A stretch of DNA of 64,000 bases. Origin: Eucommia ulmoides. Taxonomy: Eukaryota > Streptophyta > Magnoliopsida > Garryales > Eucommiaceae. The stretch spans positions 18,249,577 through 18,313,576 of the forward strand of contig CM028338.1 of NCBI GenBank assembly GCA_016647705.1, written 5' to 3'. Positions 60,401-64,000 of this stretch are shown here, one piece after another. Numbering within the stretch: the first letter of the stretch is position 1; each line of letters begins with the position of its first letter. The notes under the pieces are model-generated. The model made no database searches and was not told the origin of the DNA. It was given only the letters and a program-made list of their open reading frames with translations. Position numbers and translations under genes: made by a program.

Positions 60401-61497
60401 TAAAGGTGGTCATGGGCATAGGGGCTTGCCCAACCCGAACGACCCGGCCCTATTTTTTTAGGGCTTGGGCTTTGGTTTTGAGCCCATGGGCAGGGGTTGG
60501 GATGAAGTGTTAAGGCCCGATCAATTTTAGGGTCGGGCTTGGGTAAAGCCAAAATATTTTAGGGACAGCCCGGCCCGGCCCGAAGAATAAAAAACAATTA
60601 TATATATATATATATATTTTAGGGCGGAAGAGATTTTTTAATGTAGATTATTTTTAATCTAACCATCTACCATTCCACCTAGTATCCATCTACCCTAATA
60701 TTGTCAGTTACCCTTTTCCTTTCCCATTCTCCACCTTCATTTCTCTCACTTCTTACACCTCATCATTTTGCTCTCACAGTCCACCGAAGAATCGGATACC
60801 TCTCTGTCTCTTGCAATTCTAGGTTTGTCTCTTAAGATGACGATGCAAAAGAGGTCGGCTGTGGTTTACCGGTGGTGGTCGATGGTTGGTCTGGCGAGGG
60901 TTTGGACGGTGGCGAGTGGCGGTTGGTTCGACGATTAATCATGCCCAAAACTAATGATCTGTGACTGTTGCCTTCACCATTGTCACCGCCGTCCACCCCA
61001 TCACCATCGCGGCTACAGCTACAGAATAACTATTCCGTCGCTATCACTCCAAGCCTTCTCTCTCTCCAAGTACTCACTCCGGGCCTTCTGTAATAATCTT
61101 TACTGTTAACACATAAACCATGGCAGCTGCGGGAGTTGGACTTATAGGGACAAAAATGGCTAGGAGGATTGGAGATGTTGATGAATTTGAGTTCAAAGTT
61201 ATAGGGGAAAACCATAACCAAGGGGTAAGTCCTATAGATCCCTCTTAGTTGTTTCTTCTATTATCCTCTGTTTGTTTATCTTTATTGCCTGTAACTTCTT
61301 TATTTATTCTTAAAATTAAAAAATAAAAAATAAAAATTATAGGGTCGGGCTTTGGGCTTTGGTTTTTTTATAGGGCCGGGCTTGGGAATGGAATTAAGGC
61401 CTACCTATAGGGCTGGGCCGGGCTCAGGCTCAGCAATTTTTTGTAATACTCTAGTCTAAGCCCAGCCCGAGCCCGGCCCGGCCCATGACCACCCCTA
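60401..61497. mobile_element. Non-autonomous hAT transposon with possible captured exon
   Basis: 1097 bp with terminal inverted repeats (TAAAGGTGGTCATGGGC on the left and, on the opposite strand, TAGGGGTGGTCATGGGC on the right) and an 8-bp duplication, the hAT length. Both subterminal regions are crowded with GGGCTTGGGC and GGCCCGGCCC motifs. No hAT transposase is present. The middle contains a pyrimidine-rich leader-like stretch (60690-60840) and a short coding-like segment (61120-61226). Confidence 0.88.
61120..61226 (+). pseudogene. Exon-like fragment inside the hAT
   Basis: An ATG at about 61121 opens a frame of 35 codons (MAAAGVGLIGTKMARRIG, then DVDEFEFKVIGENHNQG) that runs up to GGGGTAAGTC, a good plant splice donor. 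There is nothing similar in the flanking retroelements. It may be a piece of a host gene taken up by the transposon; I do not recognise the gene and it could be chance. Confidence 0.4.
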
Positions 61498-61978
61498 CCA
61501 GGTAAAATGATATTTAGAGTGTTTGTTAGATTTTGACTCTTTAGCCTTTGTTTTAAAAAGAATTAGGTTATTCTTGAGCCTGTAAAATATAAAGGTTATT
61601 CTTAAGCTTGTGAAAATAAATTTGTAAAACTTGATTCTGAGCCTATAAAAGAATCTTTGTGAGGGTTTAGTTTCTACCTTTAAAGGGATCTTGAGTTTAG
61701 TGGGTACGATTCTCCGTAGGACTCGGAGGACTGGATTAGCCAAGAGTAGCTTGGTGAACCAGTATAAATTTCTGATGTACTGCTATCTTTACATTATTTA
61801 TTTTTGTTGTTTGGTGTACACCTAGTTGATTTTATATTTCTGTTGTGATATAAAGTTAATAATTAATTTATGATTAAAATTAATTATTTGAGATATTAAA
61901 GTTTTTTTTTTTCTCTGATAATTTTTTAATTACCCAATTCACCCCCCCTCTTGAGTATTTCACTGGGCCAACATTGAT

Positions 61979-62849
61979 AACAATCTCAAAAAATATCAAA
62001 TATCAAAATGTGATGGAATTGTGCTAGACAACCTTTTCAACCAATAACTACGGATATTTGGTGAAGATTACTTTTGAAATCATATTTATCATAATGTAGA
62101 TTCATCCAATGTGAAAATAGTGACAATCAATGAGATGATTGAATGTTTTAATATGACTGCTTACGCATACTCTAGCCAAAATAATCAAGCATAAAAGTGA
62201 GAAAAAACAAAATATACATAGCATATACATGTATAATGCCTAAAACATTTGAACTAGACTCGAGAATGTAGAGGAAAATGATGAGAGGACACCATGTTAA
62301 GTTATACATTCACTCGAACCCTCTCCTAATGCTCATTAGAAAGTCTTTTAAAGTCAAAGTTAGGCAATTAGTGATCTCTATGATGAGACAGATTTTTCCA
62401 TTTCAAGACATGCCGACCTCAACTAAGAAATAACCCTCCACCATTCTTGTGAAAAACTTCCCATATTATAGATGACATCCATACACATTTGGATGATAAA
62501 TCTCAATCCTGGACCCAAATTTTAGTTACAAAGAAAGCAGGAGTAAAAGAGTAGAAAATCTAGCAGAAGCATCGGTTAGCCTTTCGTACTAGAGACAATA
62601 AGAAAACACCCAAATGATAAGTTTGATAGCAAAAGGTACCTAATGCAAGAAAAAAAAAAAAAAATCATCCCATGAAAAACTGGCATCCCTATGTAGGAAT
62701 CTGTATTCACTCGGAAATCATTCTAGTTAAAGCATATGGTATCATCAAAGTCGTACATCATCATGTTCAGGATCATATAACTAAAAATGAAGAAAAAAAG
62801 ACATTCAATATGCGATATCATCATGTAAATCTTACATTTCCTAGGCAGT
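61979..62849. other. Unassigned interval between copia block and last Athila LTR
   Basis: About 870 bp with no gene recognised and a short A run at about 62649-62664. By position it may continue the leader of GY2, since it lies on the other side of the copia insertion. Confidence 0.5.
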
Positions 62850-64000
62850 TGATATGTGTAATCTACCTATCTATTTCCAAACCGAATTAAGTTAATTTTC
62901 GAGCGGTTTTATAGTATTTTATTACGTTTTTAATTTTTTTGTATAAATCAAGTGTGTGGGGTAAAAATATAGGAAAACGAAGCGTAAACGATCAGAGACC
63001 AAGAACGGTCGAAGAACAAGCAAAGCGGCAATATTCTGAAAAGAATCCCACCGTCGCGGCGGCGAAAATGTAGAGAGCACCAAATCTTGCTGGACATCTA
63101 CCGCCGTAGCGGTGAGATCCACCGCCACGGTGGTGAAACTATAGGATGGTCACCAATTCCACCGCTGACTTCACCGCCTAGGCAATCACTTAAACGACCT
63201 ACTCACTGTTGCGGCAGTCACCTTTGCACCAGATTAGATATTATTTTTTATATTTTTGGATATTTTCCTCATTTAAGCGATTATCCTCCCTCATTTTCAA
63301 CCTATCTTGCATGCTACCACCCTTGGGCTATACTTAGGGTTGGGTAGAGGAGTTTTAGAAGGAGAGCTCACAACCCGAAGGAGAAGAAGAAGGAAAAGCG
63401 ATCATTGAATAGTTTAAGTGCCAAATCTTCGGATATAGGCTATGTTTTTCTGTTTCTTCCTTTATTTCTTGAACTTAGGAATTTGTGAGCATGTTTAGCT
63501 CATGCTTTATTGTAAATACGGTTAAGGGCGTTAGTTAAATGTGGATTGTTTAGGGATTAACAATATATTTATAAATATGTGATTCATATGATTTTAATGT
63601 TTCGTTTATGATTGTTCTTTGAAGTTTGATTGTGTTTAACGTTATTCTATGCATGTATGCTTGTTTAGATATATCAAGAATATGGGGTTTGACACTTGGG
63701 AGAGGTAACCCCAGATTCGGACTAGGTTAAACACAACACGACGATCCAATAACCTAGAAGGGAGTTGGAGAGTATACAATCAATGACGTTGGGGCGAGAC
63801 TCACGTGACCTAGGGTTATTAAGATGTTGAGGGAGACTTCTTCATTGACATGAAGTCATGTATTCCCCCATCTTACACTCGGGAGAGGTGGCGAGAGAGT
63901 TTACGAACTAAGATTATCAAATAGGTTGAACACCGTAAACGTATGTCAAACGAGATCGAACATGTATTTGTAAACAATGTTAATCCCTAGACAATTATTT
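62850..64000 (+). repeat. Athila LTR A6, cut by the window edge
   Basis: Starts TGATATGTGTAATC and follows A4 in order: palindromes of both cores at 63047-63220 (CGTCGCGG, GCCACGGTGG, CGCCTAGGC), a shared TTTAGCTCATG segment near 63496, then a ~190-bp block with GACTCACGTGACC near 63797. The last 400-500 bp are outside the window. Confidence 0.88.

Larger units (their letters stand above)
46431..61973 (+). mobile_element. Block of three truncated copia units sharing outer ends
   Basis: LTR-interior-LTR-interior-LTR-interior-LTR in one orientation: LTR 46431-48587, Gag to protease; LTR 52435-54493, Gag; LTR 3' piece 55580-56462, Gag to integrase; LTR 3' piece 59192-61973. None of the three interiors reaches RT. 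The first and last LTR are the same subfamily and the outer 5-bp duplications nearly match, so the block looks like one insertion enlarged and then eroded. A solo LTR (49253-51316) and a hAT (60401-61497) are nested in it. LTR length (~2.1 kb) and Gag style suggest the SIRE group, by inference. Confidence 0.75.
59192..61973 (+). repeat. Copia LTR C5, 5'-truncated, interrupted by a hAT
   Basis: Starts inside the LTR at GTATCTTTCGGT, equivalent to about 46912 in C1, so the first ~480 bp are missing. Ends GGGCCAACA at 61973. Without the hAT it is about 1.68 kb. After it comes TTGAT with no primer site, so it is the right-hand LTR of the block. Confidence 0.85.

Noticed and set aside
60313-60552. 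79-codon minus-strand ORF in the hAT end
   Set aside because: It spans the TSD and the GC-rich subterminal repeats; composition-driven.
59192-61973. 3' LTR of an intact copia element
   Set aside because: The first ~480 bp of the LTR and all of RT/RNase H are missing, and no polypurine tract precedes it.
1-64000. Bacterial-style operons, ribosome binding sites or defence systems
   Set aside because: All recognisable proteins are plant transposable-element proteins, introns are present, and intergenic sequence is extensive and AT-rich.

Overview
This is a stretch of repeat-rich, AT-rich nuclear DNA from a plant, most likely a eudicot. I find no convincing host protein-coding gene and no tRNA or rRNA gene. 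About 95 % of the window is assigned to transposable elements: Ty3/gypsy (Ogre/Tat-like, Tat-lineage and Athila-like), Ty1/copia with long LTRs (SIRE-like), one MULE, one PIF/Harbinger element and one non-autonomous hAT. The lineage mix, plant tRNA primer sites and plant transposase families point to a plant; the species cannot be named from what is visible.

Layout. (1) 1-16627: minus-strand Ogre/Tat-like gypsy element GY0, cut by the window edge. Its degenerate gag leader is interrupted by a MULE (3307-5855). Its ~3.6 kb 5' LTR (6095-16627) is split by a coding-free Athila-like element (6943-13913), which itself carries a solo Athila LTR (10301-12134). (2) 16628-16783: short unassigned flank. 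(3) 16789-33849: minus-strand Tat-type gypsy element GY1. Its 3' LTR is split by an Athila-derived block with gag-protease and a transposon-protein ORF (16893-22518). Its 3' untranslated region holds a hairpin-bearing minisatellite. Its pol is split by a solo copia LTR (27241-30944), which is split in turn by a solo Athila LTR (27476-29095). (4) 34453-39230: PIF/Harbinger element with both ORFs nearly intact. (5) 39234-40830: AT-rich sequence with microsatellites. (6) 40831-46430: plus-strand Ogre/Tat-like element GY2 (5' LTR, primer site, leader) with a solo Athila LTR. (7) 46431-61973: block of three truncated copia units whose outer ends share a near-perfect 5-bp duplication, containing a further solo LTR and a hAT that seems to have captured exon-like sequence. 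(8) 61979-62849: unassigned. (9) 62850-64000: another Athila LTR running off the window.

Most nesting calls rest on target-site duplications (TSDs) read directly from both edges: 9 bp for the MULE, TAA for Harbinger, 7/8 bp for the hAT, 5 bp for LTR elements. Nothing here is a functioning gene set; all retroelement ORFs carry stops or frameshifts. The most unusual signals are (a) dyad-symmetric motifs whose two arms change together, in the GY1 minisatellite hairpins and in the Athila LTR palindromes, with paired palindromes in the copia LTRs; (b) the Athila block whose LTR pieces and coding region point in opposite directions; and (c) truncated copia units joined at very short homology.
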